Source: Pseudomonas sp. UYIF39
GTDB taxonomy: Bacteria > Pseudomonadota > Gammaproteobacteria > Pseudomonadales > Pseudomonadaceae
Assembly: GCF_029963765.1 (NCBI RefSeq)
Contig: NZ_JALBYU010000001.1
Span: 124,001-188,000, forward strand
Reading direction: 5' to 3'
Length of the DNA: 64,000 nucleotides
In this document: positions 42,936 to 52,468 of the stretch, piece after piece
Position numbering within the stretch: the first letter of the stretch is position 1
Layout of the letters: each line of letters begins with the position of its first letter
Made by a program: the position numbers and the translations under genes
The notes under the pieces: generated by a model
What the model saw: only the letters and a program-made list of their open reading frames with translations
Database searches by the model: none
What the model was told of the DNA's origin: nothing

Positions 42936-43223
42936 TTGGCACACCCCATTGGGCGCCTTGCCAGTGGAGGACACCGTGACCGAGTCGTCATCGGAGAGGA
43001 GGATCGAGATGACGACGCCCGAACCCTTGGCTTCGAATCGGCGATCGTCAATGGCTTTGGTCTCGGCTTCCTTGCTGTTGATCAACACCGGTCCGTCCTG
43101 ATCCGCGTGGACGATGATTTTGCCGGGGCAGTCCGCATCGAACAACGGAACGCCGGTGATACTGTTTGCATGGGCAGCACTGGCCATTACGAGCAACAGC
43201 AAGCCTGTCAGTTGTATGTTCAT
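42921..43223 (-). CDS. Periplasmic protein of unknown function (100 aa)
   Basis: A signal peptide MNIQLTGLLLLVMASAAHA leads a short mature domain with two Cys (FDADCPGK and NGVCQLIED) that likely form a disulfide, and a DGPVLINSKEAETKAIDDRRF segment. GGAGGTTTTGTG precedes the ATG. It overlaps the 3' end of cynR by 15 bp in convergent orientation. No family recognised. Confidence 0.7.
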   Translation of the reverse strand: MNIQLTGLLLLVMASAAHANSITGVPLFDADCPGKIIVHADQDGPVLINSKEAETKAIDDRRFEAKGSGVVISILLSDDDSVTVSSTGKAPNGVCQLIED

Positions 43224-43291
43224 CACAAAACCTCCAATGATCCAGTGCACACGGTTAACGATAGCGTTGTTTGGTGCGCACGAGACGAACA

Positions 43292-43329
43292 AAAAAGGCC
43301 CCGCTCGATGTGACGAGCGGGGCCTTTTT
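43292..43329. terminator. Long symmetrical terminator
   Basis: A 16-bp stem AAAAAGGCCCCGCTCG / CGAGCGGGGCCTTTTT with a 6-nt loop. It lies 68 bp upstream of the periplasmic protein gene and just after the stop of the next gene on its strand. Confidence 0.92.
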
Positions 43330-43349
43330 ATGGATGGGGTGTGGAGGTA

Positions 43350-43679
43350 TCAGGAGAATCGGTCAATCACCCGAACTTCGTTCTGGTTCTGCATCGAGGC
43401 CCATGCCTGTTTCAGCGTTTGCAGAACATGACCGATGAAGTCCTTGTCAGCCGCGGCTTTCTTGCCGACATAGCCTTGGCCGCGACGGTACATCTTCAGT
43501 CGGGCGAGCAGGTTCTGGTTGTTCTTGTCGAACTCCGCTTCATGGGCGTGAGGCGACAGGCAGTCGATTTGCACCTGGCCCGACTTGCTGATCCACAGAA
43601 TATGGCTGTCATGGCTGTCTTTTTGCGCAGCGAACAGATGAGCCAGTTCATCGATAGTGGGTTGATTGTTCAGATTCAT
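43350..43679 (-). CDS. Hypothetical protein (109 aa)
   Basis: The start at MNLNNQPTIDELAHLFAAQKDSHDSHILWISKSGQV has AAGGGG 8 nt upstream. The protein is soluble, with a central HILWISKSGQVQIDCLSPHAHEAEF strand region and a helical C-terminus rich in Lys and Gln (LLARLKMYRRGQGYVGKKAAADKDFIGHVL). Homologues are frequent in Pseudomonas, but I cannot name a function. Confidence 0.68.
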   Translation of the reverse strand: MNLNNQPTIDELAHLFAAQKDSHDSHILWISKSGQVQIDCLSPHAHEAEFDKNNQNLLARLKMYRRGQGYVGKKAAADKDFIGHVLQTLKQAWASMQNQNEVRVIDRFS

Positions 43680-44198
43680 AGTAAGCCCCTTGACCATTTG
43701 GTGATCTTTCAAAGTTGATTCGCTAATACAGGTAGCCCATCGGTTAGTTGATCCCTGGCACCGAAACCAGGACGTCAGCGGTCGGCCGCCAAATTGACGG
43801 GTCCCGCGTCTGTTGCATGTAGTCGTGTTGAATAACTGCTACGCAATAGCGTCACAACGAGGAGAAGCGGCGAAAACCTTTTGGCCACTGCCGACATTTT
43901 CAGGGTCGGCCACAAGCTTCATGAGGATTGATCGCCAGCGCTTCTCGTCTTTGTACTGGACGTTCAGGCCAGGTCAGCTTCTTCAATCTGCCTTGTGGGC
44001 AGCGTGTATCCGGGAAAAACAGCTCGGCGGTCAGACGAGCTTGCTCAAACGTGTTGCCTGTACTCCCGATCAGGGAGACGTCTGCATCATGCAAGGGCAA
44101 ATCGGAGGCGTCAACGGTTTTGTAGTGATTATTTTTAGTCACTACATATTGTCGGACAAAGTCGTTTGGAATTAAAAAGAGGAATCGGAAAGCGCCAG
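43680..44198. other. Region without a secure gene; weak minus-strand ORF 43900-44142
   Basis: The only plausible frame encodes 80 residues from a GTG start (TKNNHYKTVDASDLPLHDAD, later EQARLTAELFFPDT). It lacks a ribosome-binding site and a recognisable family, and an equally long frame exists on the other strand. The region may hold a decayed gene. Confidence 0.3.
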
Positions 44199-44702
44199 TC
44201 AGGACGATGGCAACGATGTCTGGAATCGGTAAATGGTGCAGGGATAACCGTCTACCGGCAGCTGATGCAGGGTGAACTCGCCATGGGTGAGATCAGCCAA
44301 GACCCGGGCCCAGAACCGCTGCGCAGGCTGATTCACGTCGAGGTGGAAAATTTGCCATTGACCGGGGAACCGGCTCAAGAGGGTGGAAACGACAAACTTC
44401 GCGACGCCTTGGCCGCGAAAGCGTCGACTGACAAAGAAGTAGCCGATGTTGTACTCGGCGCCGTGCAGATGGGTTTCGTCATCCACAGTCACGAAGCCGG
44501 CCAATTCTCCGTCGACCTTGATCAGAAACGGCCGGGTTGCGGGGTTGCGCCAGTAACCCGGTTTGGGCTGGGCGTTGAAGAAACCGTGCTCACCAAGCTT
44601 AAGCGGCAGCCACTCGCTGAATTCATACATGTAGAACTGCATCAGGTTTTCAATCGTTTCCAGTTCGTCGCGCTGGGCGGTGTGCAGTTCGATCAAGGGC
44701 AT
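44199..44702 (-). CDS. GNAT family N-acetyltransferase
   Basis: 167 residues. The acetyl-CoA loop is in EYNIGYFFVSRRFRGQGVAKFVVSTLLSRFPG (RxxGxG/A pattern), preceded by the FLIKVDGELAGFVTVDDE strand pair. The start MPLIELHTAQRDELETIEN has AGGAG 7 nt upstream. The acceptor is unknown. It follows the GST gene on the same strand with 48 bp between. Confidence 0.85.
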   Translation of the reverse strand: MPLIELHTAQRDELETIENLMQFYMYEFSEWLPLKLGEHGFFNAQPKPGYWRNPATRPFLIKVDGELAGFVTVDDETHLHGAEYNIGYFFVSRRFRGQGVAKFVVSTLLSRFPGQWQIFHLDVNQPAQRFWARVLADLTHGEFTLHQLPVDGYPCTIYRFQTSLPSS

Positions 44703-44750
44703 GTTGATAGCTCCTGAGGTGCAGGCCATCCCTGGCCCCGGCATGATCAC

Positions 44751-45380
44751 TCAGTGGGGGGCGAAATCGTATTTCCCACCTTTTTTCAGTGCGGCTTGAT
44801 AGGCCGGACGAGCCTGAAAGCGTTCAATCCAGGCCGCTATATGAGGATAGTCACCGAGCTTGCCTTGGGCTCTGGCGATCTCGCCGATAAAACTCATCTG
44901 GATGTCGGCGGCGCTGAACTCATCGCCCAGCAGGTAATCGGACTGGCTCAAAGCTGTGTCGAGGTAGCCCAGGTAGTTGTCCACCTCCGAATTGATCCGC
45001 GGATGCAACGGTGCGCCGGCTTCACCCAGACGCCCCACGTACAGGTTCAACATCAGCGGCAACATCGCTGAACCCTCGGCGAAATGCAGCCACTGCACGT
45101 ATTCGTCATAGGCGGGGGTGGACGGATCGGGTTGCAGGCGACCGTCGCCATGACGGCGAATCAGGTAGTCGATGATCGCCGAGGACTCGATCAGCTTCTG
45201 CGCGCCGTCTTCAATAACCGGTGATTTACCCAGGGCATTGATCGCTTTCAATTCCGGCGGTGCCAGGTTGGTCTTCGGGTCGCGCTGATAGCATTTCAGC
45301 TCGTAAGGGATGGCCAGTTCTTCCAGCAACCAGAGAATCCGCTGGGAACGGGAGTTGTTCAGGTGATGCACGATAATCAT
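44751..45380 (-). CDS. Glutathione S-transferase
   Basis: 209 residues: a thioredoxin-like N-domain (MIIVHHLNNSRSQRILWLLEELAIPYELKCYQRD; GKSPVIEDGAQKLIESSAIIDYL with the cis-Pro and ESSA glutathione site) and a helical C-domain (LLGDEFSAADIQMSF). The catalytic Ser is probably in NNSRSQR. AAGGCATCG precedes the ATG. The family is general detoxification; the substrate is unknown. Confidence 0.9.
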   Translation of the reverse strand: MIIVHHLNNSRSQRILWLLEELAIPYELKCYQRDPKTNLAPPELKAINALGKSPVIEDGAQKLIESSAIIDYLIRRHGDGRLQPDPSTPAYDEYVQWLHFAEGSAMLPLMLNLYVGRLGEAGAPLHPRINSEVDNYLGYLDTALSQSDYLLGDEFSAADIQMSFIGEIARAQGKLGDYPHIAAWIERFQARPAYQAALKKGGKYDFAPH

Positions 45381-45458
45381 GGTCGATGCCTTCTCAGAAA
45401 ATGGGGCTGCCGCTGGGCTTGAAGAACACTAGACCCTTTTGGCTTGCTCGAAGTGCCC

Positions 45459-47408
45459 TCAAGCCTTGCTCGTCGGTTTTGCCGCGCGCTTGGTGCCCGT
45501 CGAGGGCTTGCGTTTGGCGGGCTTGCGTTTGTTTTTCCATGGCGTGGCCCCGCGCCCGGCGGGGCTTGCCGGCCCACTGATGGTCAGGCTCAGGCCGGCG
45601 CAACGGGCGACCTGTTTGCTCATCCACGCGGCCTGTTTGGTGACGAATTCTTCCAGGCTCATCTCGCCGCTCTGCACCATGTCCAGGGCCTGCTCCCAGA
45701 TTGCCGTGGTCCCGGGGTCGGCGATGGCACGCGGCACGGCATCGATCAGGCTGAACGCGGCCGGGGTGGCGGCCAGGGCCTTGCCGTTCTTGATCAGATA
45801 ACCACGGTCGAGCAGGCCCTGGATGATCGAGGCGCGGGTCGCTTCAGTGCCTATGCCGGTGGTGTCCTTGAGTTTCTGCTTGAGCAGGGGATCTTCCACC
45901 AGTTTGGCGACGTTCTTCATCGCCTTGATCAGATCGCCTTCGGTGAACGGTTTGGGCGGTTGCGTCCAGAGGTCCTTGAGCTTTACGTCGGCCACTGCGC
46001 AATCACGTCCTTCGGCCAATGCCGGCAGCGTTTGCGGCGCCGGTGCTTCGCGGCCCTTGGCCGGGGCAAGGGCCTCGGGCAAGGCGCGCTTCCAGCCGGG
46101 TTCGACGATCTGCTTGCCGACGGCACGCAAGGCTTCACCGGCGCAGTCAAAGTCGGCCTGGGTCCGGTCGTATTCATGGTTGGGTAGAAACTGCGCCAGA
46201 TAACGCGCGCGGATCAGGGTGTAGACCGCCCGCTGCTTGCCCGCCAATCGCTCGAGGTTTTTCGCCGCAGCGGTGGGGATGATGCCGTGGTGAGCGCTGA
46301 CCTTGGCGTCGTTCCAGGCCCGTGAGCGGCGCTGAGGCTCCAGGAAATCGTTCAAGGCATTCAGTGCCGGATCAGCCTGCCTCAGCGCGGCCAGAATGCC
46401 CGGTGCTTCGCTGTGCTGACTCACGGGCAGGTAACCGCAGTCGCTGCGGGGATAGGTGATGACCTTGTGGGTTTCGTACAGGGCCTGGGCGATGTCGAGG
46501 GTTTCCTGGGCGCCGAGCCCGAGCTTCTTCGAGCAGACTTCCTGCAAGGTGCCCAGATCGAAGGGCAGGGGTGCCACTTCGCGCATTCGCTCGGTACGCA
46601 GTTTGATCACCCGGGCACTCGCCGCACTGCCAATGGCTGCCGCTGCATTTTGCGCCAACGCCTGATTCAGGCAGCGATCCTGATCGTCGCAAACCTCGGA
46701 GGCCGCACGCCACTGGGCGGTGAACGTGGTGCCGTCGTGCAGCAGTTGCACATCGATGGCCCAATAGGCGACCGGCACGAAATCGGCGATGCTGCGGTCG
46801 CGATCCACCACCAGGCGCAGGGTCGGTGTTTGCACCCGACCGACCGGCAATACGCCCTGATAACCCGACTGACGCCCTAGCAGCGTGAATAGCCGACTCA
46901 TGTTCATCCCGATCAACCAGTCGGCCCGCGAGCGCCCGAGTGCCGAATGGTACAGGCTAAAGGTCTCGGCCCCCGGCTTCAGGGCGGCCAACGCCTTGCG
47001 GATCGACGCATCGTCCAGCGCCGACAGCCATAGCCGCTGGATCGGCCCGCGATAACGGCAATGCTCGACCAGTTCCCGGGCGATCATCTCGCCTTCACGG
47101 TCGGCGTCGGTGGCGATCACCAATTCATCGGCCTCGCCGAGCAGCCGCTTGACCGCTTTGTACTGGCTGGCCGTGCGTGGTTTGACGGTCATCTTCCACT
47201 TCTCTGGAATGATCGGCAGATCCGCCAGCACCCATCGCTTGTAACGCGCGTCATAGGCGTCGGGCGGCGCGGTTTCCAGCAGATGGCCGATGCACCAGGT
47301 CACCGTGACGTCCGTTCCCAGCCAGCAGCCGTCGCCACGACGCCTGGCGCCGAGGACGGCCGCAATGTCTTTGGCCTGGGAAGGTTTTTCACAGAGGTAC
47401 AGCCGCAT
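45459..47408 (-). CDS. topB: DNA topoisomerase III
   Basis: 649 residues of type IA topoisomerase. The Toprim domain starts MRLYLCEKPSQAKDIAAVLG with the DADREGEMIARE acidic motif; the active Tyr lies in KVITYPRSDCGYLP; and GRVQTPTLRLVVDRD is typical of TopB. The C-terminal tail (KNKRKPAKRKPSTGTKRAAKP) is basic and probably binds DNA. It decatenates replication intermediates with RecQ. I chose ATG 47408 as the family start; ATG 47417 is possible. A LexA-like box lies about 70 bp upstream. Confidence 0.94.
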   Translation of the reverse strand: MRLYLCEKPSQAKDIAAVLGARRRGDGCWLGTDVTVTWCIGHLLETAPPDAYDARYKRWVLADLPIIPEKWKMTVKPRTASQYKAVKRLLGEADELVIATDADREGEMIARELVEHCRYRGPIQRLWLSALDDASIRKALAALKPGAETFSLYHSALGRSRADWLIGMNMSRLFTLLGRQSGYQGVLPVGRVQTPTLRLVVDRDRSIADFVPVAYWAIDVQLLHDGTTFTAQWRAASEVCDDQDRCLNQALAQNAAAAIGSAASARVIKLRTERMREVAPLPFDLGTLQEVCSKKLGLGAQETLDIAQALYETHKVITYPRSDCGYLPVSQHSEAPGILAALRQADPALNALNDFLEPQRRSRAWNDAKVSAHHGIIPTAAAKNLERLAGKQRAVYTLIRARYLAQFLPNHEYDRTQADFDCAGEALRAVGKQIVEPGWKRALPEALAPAKGREAPAPQTLPALAEGRDCAVADVKLKDLWTQPPKPFTEGDLIKAMKNVAKLVEDPLLKQKLKDTTGIGTEATRASIIQGLLDRGYLIKNGKALAATPAAFSLIDAVPRAIADPGTTAIWEQALDMVQSGEMSLEEFVTKQAAWMSKQVARCAGLSLTISGPASPAGRGATPWKNKRKPAKRKPSTGTKRAAKPTSKA

Positions 47409-47479
47409 AACCACCATCGCTCATCAACTGTCGAGAGGCGGACAGAATGGCGGCTGACGAGCGATGGAGCAATCTTTAT

Positions 47480-47495
47480 CTGTATGGATGTACAG
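47480..47495. promoter_or_regulatory. LexA-like box upstream of topB
   Basis: CTGTATGGATGTACAG agrees with the palindromic SOS box CTGTATATATATACAG in 13 of 16 positions, including both CTGT and ACAG half-sites. It lies 71-87 bp before topB and within 50 bp after the stop of the convergently irrelevant upstream gene, so topB is the only candidate target. Confidence 0.6.
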
Positions 47496-47526
47496 TCGGT
47501 GCGTTGCGATTCATTGCACAGACGCC

Positions 47527-49758
47527 TCAGTAGTTTAGGTTAACCACCGGTTGGTCCAGCTTCGCGCCGGGCTCTCGCCTGAGAATGGTCAGCAACGCTG
47601 CGGTAATCACGTTCACATCATTATCGAAGCCTCCGTGGGAGGTGTCTTTTTTGGTGCCTGCGCCATAGTTCATTTTCGGATCGTTGAAGATATGCAGGGT
47701 TTGCGCGAACGCTTCGGGAAGCCCGCGACCCGTGGCGGCAAACCCGGTCGGAATGGTTTTCCCGAAGTAAAACTGGTTCCACTGTTCGGTCATGTTTTTG
47801 GCGGCGATGTTCCACTCCGCCAGATCGGGATTGCTGAAGTCCTGACACTGCTTGTCCAGACTTTTGGCCATGCCCAGCAGTGGCATGCGTTGCAGTTCTT
47901 CATAGGCCCGGGAAACGAGGTACAGCAGGGATTTGTGGTACACGCCGATGACGTTGTCATCCTGTTCACGACTGTCGGACATGAGGTGAATGTGGAAGTC
48001 CTTGCGCTTGAGGCCTCCACCTTCGATGACTTTGCGGTAGGTCTGGTTGGCGAAATCAAGGGTGCAGGCCGGGGCCATCAGCGTCGACGTTTCGGTAGGC
48101 AAACTCCTGGCCCACAGCAGTTGAATCAAGTGGCCATTGATCAGGGAGCCCGCAGAATGGCCGATCAAATGCATTTCGACGTTTTTCTTGCCCATGTCGG
48201 CGACCAGTTTTTTCAGGTTCTCCGCCATTTCCACCAGCCCGCGCGGGGTAAAGCCTGCGACTGAGGCCGCTTCGGCGTTCTGCTTCATCTGACTCCACTG
48301 ATCGCCGCCGAGTTTTTTGGTGGCCAGTTCCACCGTGCGATCAAAACCTTCCAGGGCCTTGTCCTTGAGGGTCTTCAACACATCGCTGATGCCGCCAGCC
48401 TCGGGAAACAGCCCCGGGAGGGCGTCCTTGACGATGTCGGCAAATGTCTCCAGCGCCCCGGTTCGCCAGGTGACAAACAATGGATAGATGCCGTTTTCAA
48501 GAAAGTACGGCGCCATCGCACAGATTCGATTGATGGAGTCCTGCTCGGAGTTGAGCCCGCCATGGGCGATGACGGCGATGCGCAGCACGGCGGGTTTGTT
48601 GGCTGCCGAGAGCTTGTCGTACCAGGCGCGCGGTGACTCGTAGACGATTCGCTTGACGCCCGCGCGGACGTTTTCGACGTCGGTGAGGCGGGGGCCGATA
48701 CTGCCGTTGTTTTCCATCACGATGGTCAGGCCATACGCCTGATCCATGGTCAACAGGGGAGGTCCTTTGCGACCGGTATCGCGGGCACCGGCGGTGAACA
48801 GCGAGAAACCTTCACGCTTGGCGCTGGAGCTCGACAGCGCGTTGCGAAACGCTGATTGAACATCGGCCCGGGAACGTGAAGGCCGCGCGTTGTGCGATAA
48901 CGCGCCGTGTTCAATCGGCACACCGAGGGCCACGGTCCAAGCGTCGGTGCCGTTGGCCAGCCAGTCCTCGAACGTCAGGATGGCGAAGCCCGAGAATCCC
49001 CAGTCGGTTGACCAGGAATTCTGCACGATGAACCCCTGATGGGTGTAGCCGATCAAGGCAAAGGCGTGACCGCCCTGGCTGGTTGTCGGCCATTTGATGA
49101 CGGGCAGCTGAGACATGCTCTGGAACACCGCCGGCGGACGTTTTTTGCCTTTGGGCTGCATCAGTGCCCAACCCTGATGCACATTGGCGGAAACGTAAAG
49201 CGCACCCGCTTCGTACAGCGCCGCCATCATGGCGGTGATGTCGTCTTTCTCGACGCGGTAGTAAACCCCCAGCGGCCGGGTCACGGCGTCTGTTGCCCAA
49301 TTTTCGGCGGGCGCTTCAAACGCCGGAACCGATCCGTCGGGCTTGACGGTATAGGGCCACAGTTCCTCCGCGCAGACTCCGTGCTTATGCCATCCCTTCA
49401 ACGCGCCGCGACAACTGGAACCGGTGTAGTCCTCTCCTGGCCATTCGTCATAGAGTTTGGCCAAATGATAAAGCTGACGCGGGCTCGTCTTGATGGACGC
49501 CCGGTCCCGCAGCCACAACAAATAGTTGACCACCGCCGCCAGCCCGAACCCTGTGCACGCACCTTCGTTGCCTTGGTAGAGCACCAGGCCCTTACCCAGG
49601 TAGGCAGAGAGTTCGGTGGCGATGTCTTTGTCGGCGGGCCAGGAGGGCGGCAGTGACTGGACCCGTGGGGTGAAAATCCGATCGCGCAGGTCGAGGCGAT
49701 CGGGGCGGGCATCCAGGGTGATGATTTTCTGATCGAGAGAAAACTTCGTGGCGGGCAT
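47527..49758 (-). CDS. Fusion protein: papain-like (C1) peptidase domain plus lipase-like alpha/beta hydrolase domain
   Basis: 743 residues from ATG 49758 (GAGGGTCC upstream). Residues 20-275 are a papain-like domain with Gln62-Cys68 (QGNEGACTGF), His231 (GGHAFALIGY) and Asn247 (IVQNSWSTDWGFSGFAIL), a complete triad. Residues 390-600 resemble an alpha/beta hydrolase: an early RIAVIAHGGLNS oxyanion-type strand and the nucleophile elbow GHSAG (Ser535, EMHLIGHSAGSLINGHLI). There is no signal peptide. The hinge (290-340) is Ser/Arg-rich. The role is unknown; it could be a processing enzyme or effector. Transcribed alone. Confidence 0.82.
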   Translation of the reverse strand: MPATKFSLDQKIITLDARPDRLDLRDRIFTPRVQSLPPSWPADKDIATELSAYLGKGLVLYQGNEGACTGFGLAAVVNYLLWLRDRASIKTSPRQLYHLAKLYDEWPGEDYTGSSCRGALKGWHKHGVCAEELWPYTVKPDGSVPAFEAPAENWATDAVTRPLGVYYRVEKDDITAMMAALYEAGALYVSANVHQGWALMQPKGKKRPPAVFQSMSQLPVIKWPTTSQGGHAFALIGYTHQGFIVQNSWSTDWGFSGFAILTFEDWLANGTDAWTVALGVPIEHGALSHNARPSRSRADVQSAFRNALSSSSAKREGFSLFTAGARDTGRKGPPLLTMDQAYGLTIVMENNGSIGPRLTDVENVRAGVKRIVYESPRAWYDKLSAANKPAVLRIAVIAHGGLNSEQDSINRICAMAPYFLENGIYPLFVTWRTGALETFADIVKDALPGLFPEAGGISDVLKTLKDKALEGFDRTVELATKKLGGDQWSQMKQNAEAASVAGFTPRGLVEMAENLKKLVADMGKKNVEMHLIGHSAGSLINGHLIQLLWARSLPTETSTLMAPACTLDFANQTYRKVIEGGGLKRKDFHIHLMSDSREQDDNVIGVYHKSLLYLVSRAYEELQRMPLLGMAKSLDKQCQDFSNPDLAEWNIAAKNMTEQWNQFYFGKTIPTGFAATGRGLPEAFAQTLHIFNDPKMNYGAGTKKDTSHGGFDNDVNVITAALLTILRREPGAKLDQPVVNLNY

Positions 49759-50075
49759 GTGGGGACCCTCAAGTTTCTGAGACTCGAACCCCCACGCCAC
49801 GACTGCCTGACTGCGCAGTAGGGGTGACAACGGTGCTATTGATCGTAGACGATGTTTCGCCGACTTCGAATATTCAATTCGGTGGAAGGACCAAGAACTT
49901 CGCCGTGCAGGGACTTGGCATCAGCGATGCCGTCGAGGAGGCTCGTCGGAACGCCGCACCATCCCGTTCGGCTGCGAAGCCGTCATGAGTGCAAAATCTG
50001 GGTTATACCTGAAAGTCGTGGTCTCAGGTTTTGGGGCTGCAGCGCAGCCCATCAGCATCATGAGGAACGTATTTC
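49759..50075. other. Intergenic region without recognised content
   Basis: 317 bp between the divergent fusion gene and the DUF427 gene. It should contain both promoters. I find no operator, terminator or small ORF with a ribosome-binding site. Confidence 0.4.
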
Positions 50076-50444
50076 ATGAAAAGCACCGGTCCTAGTCCTG
50101 TCATCACCATCGCAGAGCAGCCGGGCTGCCTGCTGGTAAAGTTTCACGGTATTCAGGTGGCCGCGTCCTCGCGCGCCCTTGTGCTGCTTGAGGCCAACTA
50201 TCCTCCGGTGTATTACGTACCGCAGGAGGATATCGATGAAAAGTACTTTGCCCGCACCGATCACACGAGTTATTGCCCCTACAAGGGCGATGCCAGCTAT
50301 TTCAGCTTGCAAGTCCCGGGGCATGAAGGCGCTAACGCGGTGTGGAGCTATGAAGACCCCAAAGTGTCGGTGGAGCAGATTCGCGGTTACATGGCGTTTT
50401 ATCCCGATCAAGTGACCTTTGAAGTTCTCAAAGACGTTGAGTGA
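50076..50444 (+). CDS. DUF427 domain protein
   Basis: 122 residues matching DUF427: VKFHGIQVAASSRALVLLEANYPPVYYVPQEDI, the conserved HTSYCPYKGDASYFSL motif and the WSYEDPKVSVEQIRGYMAFYP end. The family is a small beta-rich cytosolic fold of unknown activity, common in proteobacteria. ATGAGGAACG precedes the ATG. Transcribed alone. Confidence 0.88.
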   Translation: MKSTGPSPVITIAEQPGCLLVKFHGIQVAASSRALVLLEANYPPVYYVPQEDIDEKYFARTDHTSYCPYKGDASYFSLQVPGHEGANAVWSYEDPKVSVEQIRGYMAFYPDQVTFEVLKDVE

Positions 50445-50856
50445 GGGGCGCTTTTCAGGCACACATGTGTATTGAGAGGGCGGTGGATCAAGGGCCGACC
50501 TGTGTTTTGTTGATCGTGTGCATATCCGTTTCTTCGGTAACGGCGGCTGGCGGTTTCGCTCTTACAGCGAGTCACTTTCGAAAAGCGCGAAAGTAACCAA
50601 AGCGCTTCTTCCCCTTTCGTTCGGTGCCTCGCGTAGGCGCGGCATGCCCTCGCTCCGGTCCTGCTCCGTGGGCCCGCCGCCATCGGCCATCCATGGCCGG
50701 GGGCGGCTAACCCGGCATCCATGCCGGGTTGCCCACTGCGCAGAACCTCCACTCGGCCTCTTGAGGGGGCGGTGCATCAAGCTCAAAAGCAGCAGGCGAG
50801 CTAACGCTCGGCCTGTTGAGTGGTGAGAAGCAAAAGCTGTACGCCGATCTGCTTTA

Positions 50857-50881
50857 TGTGGGAGCGGGCTTGCTCGCGAAG
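50857..50881 (+). repeat. Single REP unit
   Basis: TGTGGGAGCGGGCTTGCTCG continues into CGAAG and is the common fluorescent-Pseudomonas REP core. It lies inside the family B element, just before the GTTGCC repeats. Confidence 0.75.
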
Positions 50882-50895
50882 CTGTTGATCTTGCT

Positions 50896-50942
<47 letters not shown>

Positions 50943-51230
50943 TTTGGCTTTTGATCTGCTTGCCCCTTTCCCAGAGGCCGAACGCAGGTATTGCGCAGGG
51001 GGCGCCGCGGCAAGGATGCCGCGGTAGCCGCCCCCGGCCATGGATGGCCGATGGCGGCGGGCCCCCGGAGCAATGCCTTCTTTACGGCATACCGAGCCTG
51101 GGCGAGGCACCGAATGGCGGGGCAAGAGCCCTTGGTTACTTGGGGCTTTTCCAAGTGACTCGCTGTAAAAGCGAAACCGCCAGTAGCCATCACCGCAGAA
51201 ACGGATATGTACCCCAACCTTGCGCTCAAC

Positions 51231-52373
51231 TCATCGAACACCATCCACCAGCGTGGATTCATCAATCTGGCTAATCGAGGTCACCCCGGTCAAGGTCATG
51301 GCAACGCGCATTTCCTTGGCGAAGATATCCAGCATATTCTCCACCCCGCGTTGACCATCGGCGGCCAGTGCGTAGGCCATGGAACGCCCCAGCAATACGC
51401 CTTTTGCGCCCAGCGCCAACATCCGTACGACATCAAGCCCCGAGCGGATTCCCGAGTCGACCAGCACCGTCAGATCATTACCGATGGCTTGCATGATGGG
51501 CGGCAATGCCTTGGTGGTGGAGAGCACGCCGTCCAGCTGCCTCCCACCGTGGTTCGACACGACAATGCCGTCCGCGCCAAAGCTGACAGCGTCCCGGGCG
51601 TCCTGAGGATCGAGAATGCCTTTGATGATCATCGGGCCTTTCCAGAACTCACGAATCCACTCCAGATCGCTCCAGCTGATCGAAGGGTCGAAGTTATTGG
51701 CCAACCACCCCATGTAGTCTTCGAGGGTTACGGCTTTGCCAAGGTACTTCGAGATATTGCCCAGGTCGTGTGGACGCCCCATGACGCCGACGTTGAATGC
51801 CCAGTCGGGTTTGGTCATGGCCTGAAGCATTCGCCGCGATGATGCAAAAGGACCTGACATGCCCGAATGCGCATCCCTGTATCGGGCGCCGGGCGTGGGC
51901 ATGTCCACGGTGAACACCAGGTTTTTCACACCGGCGGCCTTCGCCCGCTCCAGTGCATTTCTCATGAAGCCTCTGTCTTTCAACACATACAGCTGAAACC
52001 AGATGGACTGTTTGCTTTGTGCCGAGACCTCTTCGATCGAACACACCGAAACCGTTGATAGGCAAAGCGGGATGCCTTTGTTTTCCGCCGCTTTAACCGC
52101 CTGCACCTCACCACGACGGGCGAACATTCCCGTGAGTCCGACCGGGGCCAATATGATCGGCATTGAAAGCGGTTGGTCGAAGAGGGTGGTTTCAAGGCTC
52201 AGGGTTTCGACGTTTTTCAGAATGCGCTGACGCAGGCTGATGCTGGTCAGATCAGCGCTATTGGCCCTCAGCGTGTGTTCTGCATAAGCTCCGCCATCAA
52301 TGTAATCAAACAAAAAACGCGGGAGTTTGCGACGTGCTGCCTCGCGATAGTCAGATGCGGATGAAATGATCAT
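51231..52373 (-). CDS. lldD: FMN-dependent L-lactate dehydrogenase (or related 2-hydroxy-acid dehydrogenase)
   Basis: 380 residues closely patterned on Lld[63 protein letters not shown], the active His in [12 protein letters not shown] and the FMN site [11 protein letters not shown] and [11 protein letters not shown]. It oxidises L-lactate to pyruvate and passes electrons to the respiratory chain. There is no lldP/lldR next to it; instead it lies 96 bp after an MHS transporter gene on the same strand and may serve the GMC/MHS unit with a related 2-hydroxy acid. Confidence 0.9.
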   Translation of the reverse strand: MIISSASDYREAARRKLPRFLFDYIDGGAYAEHTLRANSADLTSISLRQRILKNVETLSLETTLFDQPLSMPIILAPVGLTGMFARRGEVQAVKAAENKGIPLCLSTVSVCSIEEVSAQSKQSIWFQLYVLKDRGFMRNALERAKAAGVKNLVFTVDMPTPGARYRDAHSGMSGPFASSRRMLQAMTKPDWAFNVGVMGRPHDLGNISKYLGKAVTLEDYMGWLANNFDPSISWSDLEWIREFWKGPMIIKGILDPQDARDAVSFGADGIVVSNHGGRQLDGVLSTTKALPPIMQAIGNDLTVLVDSGIRSGLDVVRMLALGAKGVLLGRSMAYALAADGQRGVENMLDIFAKEMRVAMTLTGVTSISQIDESTLVDGVR

Positions 52374-52468
52374 GGTGCCTCGGTCTGTGGAATGGCGGGG
52401 CTGCCGATGTCGTCGAGCTTACCTGTGGCGAGGGGATAAATCCCCTCACCACGGGGATTGTGGTGAGC

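Noticed and set aside
43813..44175. Plus-strand frame of 120 codons
   Set aside because: No ribosome-binding site and no family; overlaps an equally weak minus-strand frame. Left as an undefined region.
49775..49800. GGGGGTTCGAGTCTC on the minus strand, resembling a tRNA T-arm
   Set aside because: No acceptor stem, anticodon arm or CCA context could be fitted around it. It lies in the leader of the fusion protein gene and is probably chance.
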